This document shows positions 44,535 through 56,953 of a DNA stretch of 64,000 bases, piece after piece; the stretch's first letter is position 1; each line of letters opens with the position of its first letter. Position numbers and translations under genes: made by a program. The DNA is taken from the NCBI GenBank assembly GCA_007922305.1, contig ML677364.1, positions 21,063,326 through 21,127,325 on the forward strand, given 5' to 3'. The DNA is from Dermatemys mawii (lineage: Eukaryota > Chordata > Testudines > Dermatemydidae). Below the pieces are notes generated by a model that saw only the letters and a list, made by a program, of their open reading frames with translations, searched no databases and was not told the origin of the DNA.

Positions 44535-47500
44535 TACAACTCGCAGTTTCAACTCATCATTCCAGTTGGGCTCAAAAACTAAGAGCACTCTGAGAAGTGA
44601 CACCGCTAAATGATTGTTTATTTCTTCATTTAAAACAAACAAAAAACCTCCGACTATGAACTGATTCCATCTAGTAACACTCCAATGCTGCGCCCTATAC
44701 TGATATGCTTGAAATACTATCTGCTTATCAATGTCTTTTAAGTAGATCGGAGCAGAAGAAGGACAGAGACCTGGACCCTGATTCTGATTGCATTTACAAT
44801 TGTTTTTAAACTGTTGTAATTCAACTGCTCTGAATGGAGTTATTCCCACTTTACACCTCCTCATCCCCCTGCACCCTCTCCCTCTCTCAGAGAGAGAGAG
44901 AGATGAGAGCAGAGAGGGATTAAGCCCTTGGAAAGGAGGGAAGGTCAGAGATTTTGCTGACTGAAGCATAATTTCTTTAAGCATTAAATCTCCAGATGTT
45001 TGGTATCTGTGCAGTTCTACAGAATGAAACCATTCCAAATCATGAACATCTGTAATGTGATCTGTGGATCAATTCATTCTATGGCAAATCACAATTGCCA
45101 GCATGGTAAACTTTCAGTTTGGAATGTGGTTTCACTGTGTTGCTGGAACTTTGCAGCAAATAACCTATTCTACAATGTTTAATCTACACCTCAAAATATA
45201 TAACTCGATACATACAAAACAGTCCAATGACAATTTATCACACTGATTCATTTAAGTTTTTTCGTGATTGTATTTTTAAACCCAAAGATAGGTAGGTTTG
45301 GGTTTGTTTTTTTTAACTAGCTGAGCTTTTAAACCCAGTTGAGGCCAGGAAGACTTAAAAGAGCAAAGGTTTGCAAGTATTCTAGTAAGGATATATACTG
45401 TACTAAGCTCTCTGGTATCATAATTTAAGGAACGAAGATTTCTCACCTCTAACTGACAATTTAAAAAACCAAGCTGTGTCAAGCTAAACCACCAAACAGA
45501 GTCTAGAAGCTTGCTCTAAAATAGTTTGCATATTTTCCACATATCAAAAGAGGAAAGAATCACTTCCTTATTCCCTGTGTTGAATCTCTGCATCTATTTA
45601 GGAAGTTATGTGCTCAAATGAATGCAGTGGGCCATGTGATGTGACAATTGTCTGAAAACTGACTTTGCCCAGGCAAGCTGTGATGATACGGTTAATGAAG
45701 GTACAATCTTTATTAGTGCATTAACCTCCTGCACCCAAGGACTATGGATTCTAATTCTTGAATCGCCATGCAAAACTGATGCAGCTAGTTTTCTGGTCTC
45801 AGTTGGCAGCAAGCTAGCAGAAGTGGATAACGAAGATGAATGGCTGCCTCTTGTGTCTCTTGGGAGTGGGAGGAGGAAAAGTAAGGGGGGGAAAGACCTA
45901 GGATAATTCAAGGTGCAGATCTCTGCATGATTTGAAATAATAATGAAAAAAGTGCATATAGTAGGCATTTTTAGAGACCCTAACAAATGTGCTATTTTTG
46001 CACTTTGTTAACAAAGCAACAGCCTTGTAGACTTAGGATTATCTTGGATAAATGTCTAGGAATTAAAATGAGGAATAAAAAATAAAGAACCAGCTACTTG
46101 AGTTAGGCTCTTTACCTGGGTATTAATAGATGACTGTATTTATATGGACAAAAGAGTGATAAAAAAACTGCCCAAAGTTCCAAATCAGTTTCAAGTTAGC
46201 GTAAGGTACATGGATAAATATTTACAATGCAGGAATATTTTATACATCCGTGTTGTATCTGCAACAGAAAGATTTTATGTTCTGATAGAAAAGTTTCGTT
46301 ATTTTACACCAAGTAATTCAGATAGGTGCAATAATGGAATCAAAGCATAACTTGTTGTGGAGAAATTATTAATGTTATGGAAAGATGGCATCCAAAGGAA
46401 GTTTTCTGATGGGTGCACTAGTGATCCCAATCCATCCCATAGTTCAAAGCCTAAACAAAAGATCAAATTAACTTCATTTCCTCTTAATGCCAGTTTCTCG
46501 TACCTCATGCCAGCATGAAGAGGGAGCATTGTGGAGACTACACATTCTCATGTCTGGAGTGTGGGATGGGGAGTTTGTCTGGCCTTATTTACACTAGAAA
46601 AATCAATTGGTGGAGCATCAATTGATTATTTCAACGAATGATTGTGCACCAGAGTGATTGACTGGTATATTAACTCTAAAAGCAGCTGGTAGATTTCGTC
46701 ACCCTTCACCCAGACCCTAGTTAGCTAATGTTCTCAAAATGGGACTCCTCAGTTTGTGCTGGCTTCTTCCAACATGGATGATGCACTCTTGATGTGTTTA
46801 TAACTTCCCTTATATTGGCAGTCAAAACACAGAACAAACTTTTGTATGTGCACACATATTATAAGAAGTTCTGTTTACTCAGATATGGCTCAACTACGTT
46901 TTAAAGGAGCTGGCACATGTTGGGAGTGACATTTAGCTGCCCCTTGCTAGCAAGACAGAATTCCAGGAGGAATTCCTCCAATAGTTCCTTCAGCGAGTGT
47001 GACTTGAACCCAGAGGCTATTGGAAAGGATGTCACTGCAGTTAGGAAAGAAGATGGCAGGAAACTTATTGCACCTTCTTTGTTTTGTGTACCTGAGAAGG
47101 AGCTGGGCAAAATCTATGTCATATGTAATAAGGGCCTCACCTTTTATTTTAGAACTGGCTACAGCCAGTATATAAAGGATTGTCCAAGCATCCGCTAAGA
47201 TACATATCTAGACAGCTACCAGATATTATATAAAGAAAATTTATAAACCTCTCGATCAATTTGACTAACATGAATAAAGGGACAGGAAAGCTCAGAAAGG
47301 AAACGGTCAGAATTAGAACTGAAAATGCAGTTATGCTCTGAAAAGTGGCTTTGTAAAACTAATGTCATGGGGTTGCATGTTTATTATCTCTGTGTCTTCA
47401 GATGAAATGTGCTCAATTTACAAGAAAAATATGCCATCCTGGGAAACCAAACCTTGGTTCTGAAAGTCAAGCTGGGTTCTTTCCTTCTCATGTATCTTCA

Positions 47501-48190
47501 CTAGTATACAAAATTTCTGCAGGCTGAATTAGTTTGTAAATTATACCCCGAGAATCCCACAGTCTCCAAATTAATTCCTTAGTGACTCCTGCATAACCAC
47601 ATGACATTCAATAGTCTTCCATAGGTGTAATTAATAATTCTGTATATGATGCACAAGAAGGACCAGGACCCATCTTGCTTAGCTACATTGGCTCTGCAGG
47701 ATTAATACAAGTAATACACAGTAAAGCTTTTTATGGCTACTAAAACCAGGAGCTGTAATCCTGAAACATGGAGTAGATCTGATGCTAAAGTAGGTGCCTT
47801 TTTATGTAAAGACTTTTTAAGAGTAGAAATACTTTTTGAGACTATTATGCAGTGAGGTTTTCAAAAGCACCTGTGTGACTGAGTAGCACAAATCCCAATC
47901 ACTATTTAGGTGCTTGTAAAAATCCCACTTGTAATGTATTGTCATTCAACAAATGTTGAATTTAGTACATTTTCAAAAGGTTAAGGCCGAGAATTTAAAA
48001 AACAGATGCTTGGGCTTCTAAATCTAAAAAGTCATTTGACTTATAAAAGTGGCAAGCATGGGAACTGCTGTGTGCTCAGCACTTCTGCAAATTAGGCCAC
48101 TTGTTTATGAGCCCCAATATGGGTTTTGGTGGCAAATTTTAGGCATTTATTTTTGAAAATCTTGGCCTACATCTTTAGGTAGCTGAATTT
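44535..48190. other. Unannotated DNA
   Basis: No gene is recognised. The 181-codon minus-strand frame at 44,493-45,038 is the longest outside the elements but has no domain and includes a GA microsatellite (44,885-44,905); I regard it as chance. Frames at 45,606-45,986 (126 codons, minus) and 46,917-47,198 (93, plus) also lack motifs. A possible decayed element with 'ttatttacactagaaaaatcaattg' lies at about 46,580-46,690. Confidence 0.45.
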
Positions 48191-48195
48191 TTAGA

Positions 48196-48198
48196 TTT

Positions 48199-48242
<44 letters not shown>

Positions 48243-48246
48243 TTTT
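48196..48246 (+). repeat. TTTC microsatellite
   Basis: About eleven uninterrupted TTTC repeats followed by a T run. Confidence 0.95.
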
Positions 48247-48394
48247 CACTTTGTGACCACAGGTCTCTGCAGGCCAACATTATTTATCTCAACTTTTTAT
48301 TCTGTCTCTGTGAAGCCAAGTTTTTAATCCCGCTGTGCTTTGTTCCTAGTATAGCATCAAGTGGCAGATTTCTGGATCTTAACTGTATGCATAG

Positions 48395-49115
48395 AAAAGT
48401 TCCTCCAGTTTCTGTCCATGAGACCTTACTTGAAAATGAGCTCCCAGTGCGATGCTGTGACAAAAAAGGCTAATGCAATCCTCTGATGTATAAATGAGAT
48501 GTAGTGAGCAGAAGTAGGGAGGTGATTTTAGCTCTGAATATGGCATTGGTGATATTGATACTAGAATCCTGAGTCCAGTTCTGTGTCTATATTTTTAAAG
48601 GGATAATGAAATATTGGACAGGGTGCAAAGAAGAGTTACAAAAATGATTCAAGGGCTGGAGAAAATGATATACAGTGAGAAACTTAAAGAGCCCAATCTG
48701 TTTAGAATATCAAAAAAAATTGTGAGGTACTTTATTACAGTGTATAAGTACTGTCGCAAGGAGAAAATACCAGGTACTAAAGGCATTTTTAATCTAGCAC
48801 AGAAAGGCATAACAAGACCCAATGGCTGGATGTTAAAACCAGACACATTCTGGTTTGAAATAAGGCACACATTTTTAACAGTGAGAGTGATTAGCCATTG
48901 GAACAAACTACTAAAGGAAGTGGGGGATTCTCCATCTCTTGATGTCTTCCAATCAAGACTGGATGTCATCCTGAAAGATATGCTTTAGTCAAACCCAAGT
49001 TATTGGGCTCAATGCAGGATAACTGAGTGAAATGATCATGCCTATGCTGTATAGGAGATCAGACTAGGGTGATCAATTGGTCCCTTTTGGCCTTAAACTC
49101 TGACCGTGAATGAAC
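48395..49115 (+). mobile_element. CR1/L3-type LINE, 3' part
   Basis: The copy covers the end of ORF2 and the 3' tail. Upstream blocks 'gtgaccttacttgaaaatgag'-like (about 48,420) and 'gtccagttctgtgtctatatt' (48,572) precede the open reading frame, and the end is 'gatcaattggtcccttttgg' (about 49,070-49,090). It is in the plus orientation and 5' truncated. Confidence 0.85.
48614..48988 (+). pseudogene. CR1/L3 ORF2 C-terminus
   Basis: The 124-residue frame matches the end of the CR1-clade polyprotein: MDRVQRRVTKMIQGLE at the start, then NGWMLKPDTFWFEIRHTFLT, VRVISHWNKL, and SPSLDVFQSRLDVIL at the end. This region lies C-terminal to the reverse transcriptase; its role is unclear. The frame is open and ends with a normal stop, but the rest of ORF2 is absent. 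It may survive open because the copy is comparatively young or by chance. Confidence 0.85.
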
Positions 49116-49344
49116 TGCTCATTTCCAGTCACTAAAACTGGGACACATGTTCTTCAGAATTTAAGGTTCCTTTTTAAAAAAGTCCATTAAAATCCTTCAT
49201 TTCTACAGCATTCAATACTGTGTGTAAAAATAAACAAATAAAACCTGTGACCCACTGGAATCTATATCTGTATGAGGGTCTCATGAGTAAGAGGATGGAA
49301 TTATCTATTTGTTAAAACAGACAAAAGCAGAAAATTTATGTTTC

Positions 49345-49500
49345 CTCATGTTCCCTTTGTTTATTGTATCCACATGCCTCATCTTTTGGGGCAGGGATTG
49401 TTTTTTCGTGTATGTATATACAGCTCCTAGCACAATGGGGTCCCGGATCATTCCTAAAGTTCCGATGTGTTATGACGATACAAATAATATATTATTCACT
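49345..49500 (+). repeat. Interspersed repeat, copy 1 of 3
   Basis: The piece reads 'cttttggggcagggattg', 'tacagctcctagcacaatgg', 'ggtcccggatcattcctaa', 'acgatacaaataata'. The same layout occurs at 49,503-49,625 and 50,105-50,232. I recognise it as a common amniote repeat but cannot name it with confidence. Confidence 0.6.
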
Positions 49501-49502
49501 TA

Positions 49503-49625
49503 GACTGTAAGCTCCTTGGGACAGGGTCTTGCATTTTGCTCTGTGTTTGTACAGCACCTAACACAATGGAGTCTTGGTCTGTGACGGGGTCCCTAGTTAC
49601 TAGCATAATACAAATTAATAACAAC
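49503..49625 (+). repeat. Interspersed repeat, copy 2 of 3
   Basis: Shared blocks: 'actgtaagctccttgggaca', 'ttgtacagcacctaacacaa', 'tggagtcttggtctgtgac' and 'ataatacaaattaata'. It follows copy 1 directly, in the same orientation. Confidence 0.6.
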
Positions 49626-50104
49626 AGTTAGTGTTTGGCAGAGGGCAGACCTTTCTGATTATTCCACTTACTGTTTTACATCAGCTAGGATTTCTCTTCT
49701 GCCTTCCTCAGATGGCCTCTCAGTATGGTCAGCTGAATAGCTGGATAATAAATGGAGTCCCTCAGCCATCAGACTCCTGCCCAGGAGCCTGGTAACTGAG
49801 AGCAGCTTCCAGAAATGGAAGCAAGATGAAATTTAAAAAACAGCCAAAGAACTCAGGTGGGCAGCTAGTCAGCCAAGTCAGGAGAAAACCCACACTCCAT
49901 GGGGAGGCTGCAGAATGGGGCATACAGCTACATTAAAAACAAGAAGTTAAACTGGTCTGCTTCAAAGTTATCCCCATTGCAGAAGTCTGGCATGATTCCC
50001 TGCCACTGCATCTAGTGCAGCTGTTTACATCTGTGGATAATCAGTGTGAAATCTGTGTTAATAATATTTCTTTTCTCCCATCCTGTGTCCGTTCTGTCTA
50101 TCTA

Positions 50105-50232
50105 GCCTGCAAGCTCTGTGGGACAGGGATTGTTGTCTCTTACTTTAAGTACCTCGTGTAATGGGGTTCTGATTTTGGTTGGGTTCTCTAGATACTATTG
50201 TAATACAAGTTATTATAAATAATAATTTGGTA
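50105..50232 (+). repeat. Interspersed repeat, copy 3 of 3
   Basis: Shared blocks: 'gcctgcaagctctgtgggac', 'agggattgttgtctcttac', 'atggggttctgattttggtt' and 'tattgtaatacaagttatt'. It has the same orientation as copies 1 and 2, about 480 bp further on. Confidence 0.6.
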
Positions 50233-50738
50233 CTATTTACACTCACTTTGCACAGGTGTAAATGATAATACAAGATGTTAAAGCCTTGGAGAATCAGGCC
50301 CATCCTCTCCAATGAGGATCATCAGTATAAGCCCTTGTCTAACAGTGGTATTCACCTGTAGCAGAAAACTAGTTCATTGACAAAATTTATGTGGCAAAAA
50401 TTCCACATGAAGAAATAAAACACAAATCCACTGTACCACCCAAAATGCTTACAGTATTTCATTGTTTCACTGCAGTAAATTTGCACAAGGTAACTGGTAT
50501 ATGAATTGACAGCAGATGCATATTTGGTTTATTTGGGTGTGTGTGGATTTTTTTATTTTGTTCTTTTTACAGGATTGATGTCACTGGTTTCATCAGATAA
50601 TATGTTAAGAGAACAAAATGTTAAAGAGGAAAAGATTTTGAAAAGCATTTAAGTATTTAGGAGCATGAGCCTTCTTGGTTTTCAATAGAATTTACGATCC
50701 TAAATCGTTCAAGAACTTTTGAAAATCCCACCCACAGA

Positions 50739-50861
50739 CAGTGTGACCAGATAGCAAGTGTGAAAAAGCGGGACAGGGCGTGAGGGGTAGTAGGCGCCTA
50801 TCTAAGACAAAGGCCCAGTATCGGGACTGTCTCTATCAAATCGGGACATCTGCTCACCCTA
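50739..50861. mobile_element. hAT-type MITE (123 bp) with 8-bp duplication
   Basis: Ends CAGTGTGACCAGATAGC and GGACATCTGCTCACCCTA are inverted. The 8-mer CCCACAGA flanks both sides (50,731-50,738 and 50,862-50,869) perfectly. Inside, 'gcgggacagggcgtgagggg' and 'taggcgcctatctaagac' are typical of a short element common in turtle DNA. Confidence 0.8.
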
Positions 50862-50869
50862 CCCACAGA

Positions 50870-52258
50870 GACCATGAAGAATGACTAACACAAACTGAGT
50901 GTAATTCAATAGGGGAATTCATTGTTCTATATAGAAGCTGAATGAAAGACTTTAAAACTGATAATACCTAAGTCTTGTTGATATGTTTGAGGTGATTGGG
51001 TTTGATGGTGTGGGTTGTTTGGGGTTTTTTTGACCAACTGAAATGCAAGCCTGGTTATCATAACCTTTCACATCATTTTAGATGGCTTGGTAAGTATGGG
51101 ATATGCTGTCCTTATATTTCTGTTATGGCTACTGCTATTAGTTTCTCAGGTTCACAGACATAATGAGCAGATACAAACGGACTGCTTTTCATTAATGTAG
51201 AGATTGTTTTCTGTTCTTGGGGCACAACATCCGTACTGGTGCCAATTAGAAAAAGAGTGCATTCCACCTACTTGCAGACCTGGCATAACAACAGTCCTTG
51301 CATTTAGGAAGCACAAGAAGGGTATTAGACTAATGTTGCAGTTGGCAGCTTCTTGGGAGGGGACACTGAACTGGCTAGCAGAGGGCATCAGACACAGTAT
51401 TACCTTCAAGAGTGTCACAGACTCTTGCCCTTCTATAAAACATTGTGCCTGTCAGAAGCACAATTCCCCACTAAGCTCCAGCTCGGGCCATGTACCTCCT
51501 TATCACCCCCACCACAGTTCCACCTTCTCTCCAACCCATGCAGAAGCAAGAAGGAGCAGTCCCAGCAGTTCCCTACTATTTTGTACTCTTCTGCCCCATG
51601 TGGCTGCACTGTGGCTGCATAAATCTGGCATTTTCTCTAAAAAGAAATGTAATAATATACTTCTATTTATCCACAAATATGCTCACCAAACAGTTAGGCA
51701 TTCTGTAACGGTGCAGTTATCTACTGTTTATATTATGAATATTCTTCAAAGCTATCAGTGCCTCAAGCTTTGTCAGCTTTAAACCCTGAAACAATAATAC
51801 TTAGTGCTCACAGCATACACTGCCTTTCATCTGAAGATTTAGAGGCATTTTACAAACTTTACAGATTCCTACATCCTTGTAATCTAGGTGAGTACCATAC
51901 TATTATTACCAGGCAAAAAGAAAACAACGCTAACAAACAAAGAAAAAAATTAAACCTGAAATTACAGTTGAAAGACTCTTCATTCAAAAACTTCTCAATA
52001 GTACACTATCGGTTTCTTATAAAAACACAGCTGTTAGAAAACCCAGAAATTCCTGATTAAGGTTCCACTTGACATAAAACCCACAAAAAGCTCCAGAATG
52101 TTTTAAAGTATGTAAATATGTGTTAAGGTCACCTAAACAACTTTTACTCTGACCTCTGAACCTCAGATTCGGAAAACAACTCAGAAAATCTTACTCATCC
52201 ATTACCCGGGTTCATATAAGAAATGACCACAAAAACAATAGTACCTTACTCTTAACGT
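50870..52258. other. Unannotated DNA
   Basis: No gene is recognised. The 192-codon frame at 51,204-51,782 is the longest open frame in the window but contains no domain. It overlaps two shorter frames and shows no codon pattern I could judge by eye, so I do not call it a gene. An old SINE-like piece may lie at about 51,800-51,915 in antisense. Confidence 0.4.
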
Positions 52259-52560
52259 AGGGCTTATCCACACAAGAAAGTTGCATGAGTTTAACGAAAA
52301 GGTATGATTTTAAACTGATTTAGTTAAACCACTGCTAGGGTTTAACTGTGTGGACACTTTTATTTCAGGTTAAATCAGGCTTATTGAGGTTTAAGTAAAT
52401 TAGGAATTGGCTAAAGTTAAACTGACATAAGCAACTCTTGACCTGAAATATGAGTGTCCATTCAGGGGTTTGCACCAGTTTAACTAAATTGGCTTAAAAA
52501 CTGATTTAATTTAAACTGGTGAACCTGTCTGATAGGCTGCTTCAGAGTTTCTAATTGTTC
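52258..52560. mobile_element. MITE-like element with inverted ends
   Basis: It starts AGGGCTTATCCACACAAG, a terminus close to the AGGGCTTGTCTACAC ends of short turtle DNA elements. The interior is a series of inverted blocks built on 'tttagttaaacc' and 'ggtttaactgtgtgg', with 'aactgatttaatttaaac' near the right end. The right border is indistinct. Confidence 0.45.
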
Positions 52561-54630
52561 TCAGGTTGCTGCTATAGGTTGTTGACCCTCAGTACAAAGA
52601 GAGCTTGGTTTTAGAGGTGGAGAGATATGAAAAAACCACACTGACAAAAGGTTTTAAAATCCTGCAGAACACTCCTCAAATAATATGCAAGCAAACATAT
52701 GCGTTTATAAAATAGGATTCTGTGTCATAATGCATAGCCACAAGGAAGTATGCTTGCTTATTTTTCATTTAACTGTGGATGAGTAATTTATTTACTTCTG
52801 AGTGCTTATTTGTGCAATCTTAACATTCATTTAATATAGCTTTTTAGATGGAAATGTATATATAGCACAGCATTGTTTTCTCTTACTTTTTGGAGACTGA
52901 TTTATTTTAAATAACAAAAGTAATATTTATAAAAGATGGAAGTTCAGAGCCTAGCATTACCACTTCTGAATCATATTACCCATTATTCTTATAGTAGGAA
53001 ACCAGAAAGATCAACTTTAACTTTGGAACTTTGAAATATTTAAAATACTTACAGCTAGCTTTGTGGCAGCAAATGTTAATTAATTTTGCTCTCTATTGAA
53101 AAGATCTACGAAATTGCATTATGTGGCTGACTGACTGTCTAGGGCGAAATTCATCCCTCTACCAAGAGCCCATACAATGGCTACATACCAAAGCTCTATT
53201 TAAGCCTTAAGTGGGCCTTCTACACAGGTGTACTTCACCCCTACTGATTAGAGCTAGTCCTGTAGGTTGCTTCCTTTTTATTCTGAATGAGTCTTCTCAT
53301 CTCCTAGAAAAACAAACCCTGGACGTATAATTCTATTCAAATTTTGATCTATGCAGGACCCTATCAGGGAGATCATAAAATAAGGCATTACATTAATGGA
53401 GTGTCCAAGTAACAAAAGCATAAATCAGACACTCCCTCAGAGTCAGATGGAAACATCTGTAGATTACTTACATGGGAGAACAGCAATGTAATCACAACCA
53501 TTATATACTTTTCATATGAGCAACATGGATCCAGAATTATACCAGGATGTTTAAAATAAAATGGAAGGACAATGAACATGTTAACACCTAACATGTTGAG
53601 AGAAAGAGTAATACCCCTAAGGTTAATTAAAATTCTGTCTTCAAAATACTGAGTATAGAAAACAAGAGTGGTAAATGTTCCAACCATCAGACGTGCAGAG
53701 TTATATCACAAAGGAAAATGGTGGCTAAAGCACGGGAAGGTAAAATGGAGTGCCACCAGTTTATAATGGTAACTTAACAAATGGGAGCCAATACATAACA
53801 CATATACAGTACATAGTGAAAAGCAGCCTGGCGTTTTAAGCTACAGTGTTATATAAGAGACAATATAAGATAATAAAGAGATAATAAAAGATAAAAACTA
53901 TATGTTCAAATTAATCTTTTAATGCCAACCAGCAGTAAAGCGTTTAATAGAGTCTGGCTGGTTTTATTGATAGATTCAATGTGCCACGCTGTTGAGTCCT
54001 TATCCACATTTAGCCCCACTGGCTGGGTTCACACAGTGCCATCAGTTTTTGATGTTTAGTCTCATTAGTCCTGCTATTTATATTGTTATGCCCAATAATT
54101 CTTCTAATACTCTTGTAGCTAAATGTTATTTATTGTATCTATACATACACAACAATATTAACACAGTTAAGCATCAGTATTGGTACTGAGGGCACCATTA
54201 AATTCACTGAGAGATTTAATGATGGATTTAATGATATTAAAGGGGAAAAAATGCTGTTGGCCTTTACAGTCTCATTTAAAAACATATAAAAGAGTAGTAA
54301 TTCAGGCAGTTATATTTCTTTTAAAGATCTTCCTTTCAATCACACTAAGCAATATGAGTTCAGCTCTACGATGGCTGTCTATCTTGGCCAAAGTCAGCCG
54401 CACTTGTCATATCATAATTAGCAAACTGAGAGTAAATTCAGCTTCTGTACCCATGTCAGAGAGAATGAGCAAACAATGAGGGCAGAAATTGGTTGAGAAT
54501 TAACACTATAATGTTACTTGTGGGCTATATTACACAGACTGATGTTAGCCCCATATACTTTACAATGCAAACAGTTGTGAAAAAACTGTACATTACATTT
54601 GTATAATTAATTCTTTTATAAAATATACTT
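52560..54630. other. Unannotated AT-rich DNA
   Basis: No gene is recognised. The 99-codon frames at 53,388 (minus) and 54,180 (plus) have no motifs. A run of about 18 T residues ends the stretch at 54,629-54,645. Confidence 0.5.
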
Positions 54631-54661
54631 TTTTTTTTTTTTTGCAGGGGAAAGGGTGTTT

Positions 54662-55075
54662 TTAGGATCTTCCCAGCCACACTACATGTCCCTTCCTTCC
54701 ATTTTCCAAGCCATAGTCATCATGACAACCGCCCCCTCTGACTGAAGAAGGCTGGACTGAGCTCTCTTTCGAACGCATAGGTGCTCTCTGACCATCAGCC
54801 AATGGATTTTCACTAAGAATGGCAGGAGCTTCGCCTTTTATCTCAGGGCCTGGGCATAGTGGCTGTGCAGCACTCCCAGCCTCTAGAAGTCCAGGTAGCT
54901 CAGAACCCTGCCTAAGAAACACATTCAAATCTCCATGTGATGCTAACGATTGGTCAGTCTTCCTGAACCCAGTTGTGATATCAGTAAGAGGATGACAAAA
55001 AAGTACTGAAGTATGAGGATCTTTCTTCAGGGTGAGATTTACCCTGTGCAGAAGGCCTGCAGAAGGCTGACTCAT
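54662..55075 (-). other. Unrecognised 137-codon open frame next to a T-tract
   Basis: A minus-strand frame starts MSQPSAGLLHRVNLTLKKDP and ends GLENGRKGHVVWLGRS. It has no domain I know, no signal peptide and no transmembrane segment. Downstream on the minus strand lies an A-run of about 17 (the plus-strand T-tract at 54,629-54,645) without AATAAA, so it could be a poly-A-tailed retrocopy fragment or SINE. On the plus strand the same T-tract followed by TTTGCAG resembles a splice acceptor. I cannot choose among these. Confidence 0.25.
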
Positions 55076-55079
55076 TTCT

Positions 55080-56950
55080 TAATTCCCACTTAAGCTTTCA
55101 AAATAAGTGGGATGTAAGTACAGGCTTTGGGTGGCTTTTCTGCTCAGAGCTGAATTTATCCCACCATAAATAAATAAATGTTCAGTTTTAGCCTCTTCTA
55201 CATATTTTCAGTCCCTGTCATGAAAAGTAAACCTTATTGGTAGTAATACAAACATTTACTTTAGTAATACAAACACTGACAACTAAAGATAATTGTAACA
55301 CGATCTTCTTTGAATTTTGAACCAAAGAAGAAAGTTTTTCAAACAATTTCAGCATTAAAAAGAATATGGATCAAATCAAAATTACACTTCCACATACATG
55401 AGTGATAACACTTAAAACTAGATGTTTGGTAGCAGAGAGTGCAAAAAATAAAGTGATAGCTTAACAGAAAACATATCCTTTCCCTTCTGAATCCTTCTTG
55501 CTTGTGATAAATTCTACTAACAAAACAACTACTTGGGCATTTACAGAGACTTGCCATACAAAATATTGCAAGATAATGTATCTTGTGTAAAATGTGTGCA
55601 TGTGTAGTAGAGAAAGAGATAAGACAAAAGTGGAAGTTTCATTCCTTTTAATAGCCACACACCAAATATTAGCAATAACAACATCTTACACTATATTTAT
55701 ATATGTCTTTGGTCCCAGGGTGCTTTCCATATTAAGGATTAAAAAATATCACTGAAATTCAGCCATCTCTGGGGTGGAAATAGCAAATAGCTATAGAAGG
55801 TACATAACACATGGCACAATGGTGGTGGGAGAGAGAGGGAAGAACAAATGTTTGTCAGTAGTTTCTATCACGTATAAAAACAGCACCCTACCAAGACAGC
55901 TTCATAATGTCCTCTTACAAACTAAAAATCCATAGAGATCATTAAAGCCTCCATCTTCTGTAATATACTCTGTTAATCATATATTTTATCCACAAGAGAG
56001 AGAAAATTCCATCTCTAATGAAATGTGCCCTGGGATCTTTGATGTCACCTAGCAGCACTGGATCTTTATAGACGCAGCTGACATCTCCATACTCTAAAAC
56101 ATAAAGGGGTGGTACTTACCCCTTTTGAGGCCTTAGCAGGAATAACCCCTCACCCACCCCCTAAAATACTAATAGCTTTATTTCCACAAACCAAAAAAAT
56201 ATACCAATATAATACATACTAATACACTTATTAAAAAGTCCATGTTAAATAATGTTGGAATTAATCCTAAATTGGGGTCCCCTTCAGCTGCCTTGGGCAC
56301 TAAGCGATCCTTAGTCTTCTTATGCCTAGTGCAACCGCTGCATACGTCACTCAGTTTATCTCAGAGGATGAGCCAGTTCAACTAACCTGAGTGCCTGTGT
56401 CACTAAACCACACCCTTCCAGTTATTTACTCAGCATCCTAGTATGAAAACTGGGACAAACTTTGGCTTTGATCATACAATCTCATTCCCAAGCGAGCACT
56501 CCCATCCTCCTGTGGTGCCCTGAGGGGTCTACGCCTGTTCAAGAAGATCTACGCATGTGTGTATTTGACAAAAAGAGAGAGAGATTTTTAAAAATTAAAA
56601 AATGTATATAAACACATCAAGTTTAACGAGAAAGTAGCAATAAACCTTCCCTGGGACAGGCTCCTGCTGCCACTGAAGGCAATAGATGTTTTTCCTTGCT
56701 CTTCAGCGGGCCTAGAAGCAGGCCCTCTATGTTTCCCAACAATTAGATACTATGGACATACGGTATGAAGATATTAATTAAACCAGGTTGTAGCAATTTG
56801 TGATCTTTGAGTGAAAGATTTTTATCTAGTCCAAGTCTCTTGAGCCAATATACACTGGAGGCCCAATGTTGTTTTTTTTTCCACTCATGGGGCTAAATTC
56901 CATCTTTGGGTGCTCACATATGGCTCTGGCTGAAGTCAGGGAGGCAGCTG
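55080..56950. other. Unannotated DNA
   Basis: No gene is recognised apart from the duplicated 100-bp block at 55,872-55,971, listed separately. The section at 56,100-56,400 is of ordinary composition. Confidence 0.5.
55872..55971 (+). repeat. 100-bp direct repeat, copy 1
   Basis: The block reads 'aaaaacagcaccctaccaag', 'acagcttcataatgt', 'tacaaactaaaaatccatag', 'agatcattaaagcctccatc', 'ttctgtaat'. It recurs at 59,529-59,628, about 3.66 kb away and in the same orientation, with only about four or five differences by eye. Confidence 0.9.
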
Positions 56951-56953
56951 CAC

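Noticed and set aside
44493..45038. 181-codon minus-strand frame
   Set aside because: It crosses a GA microsatellite and has no recognisable domain; chance in a region of low stop density is more likely.
51204..51782. 192-codon open frame, longest in the window
   Set aside because: No domain, signal or transmembrane pattern is recognisable, several overlapping frames are open in the same place, and no splice or promoter signals support it.
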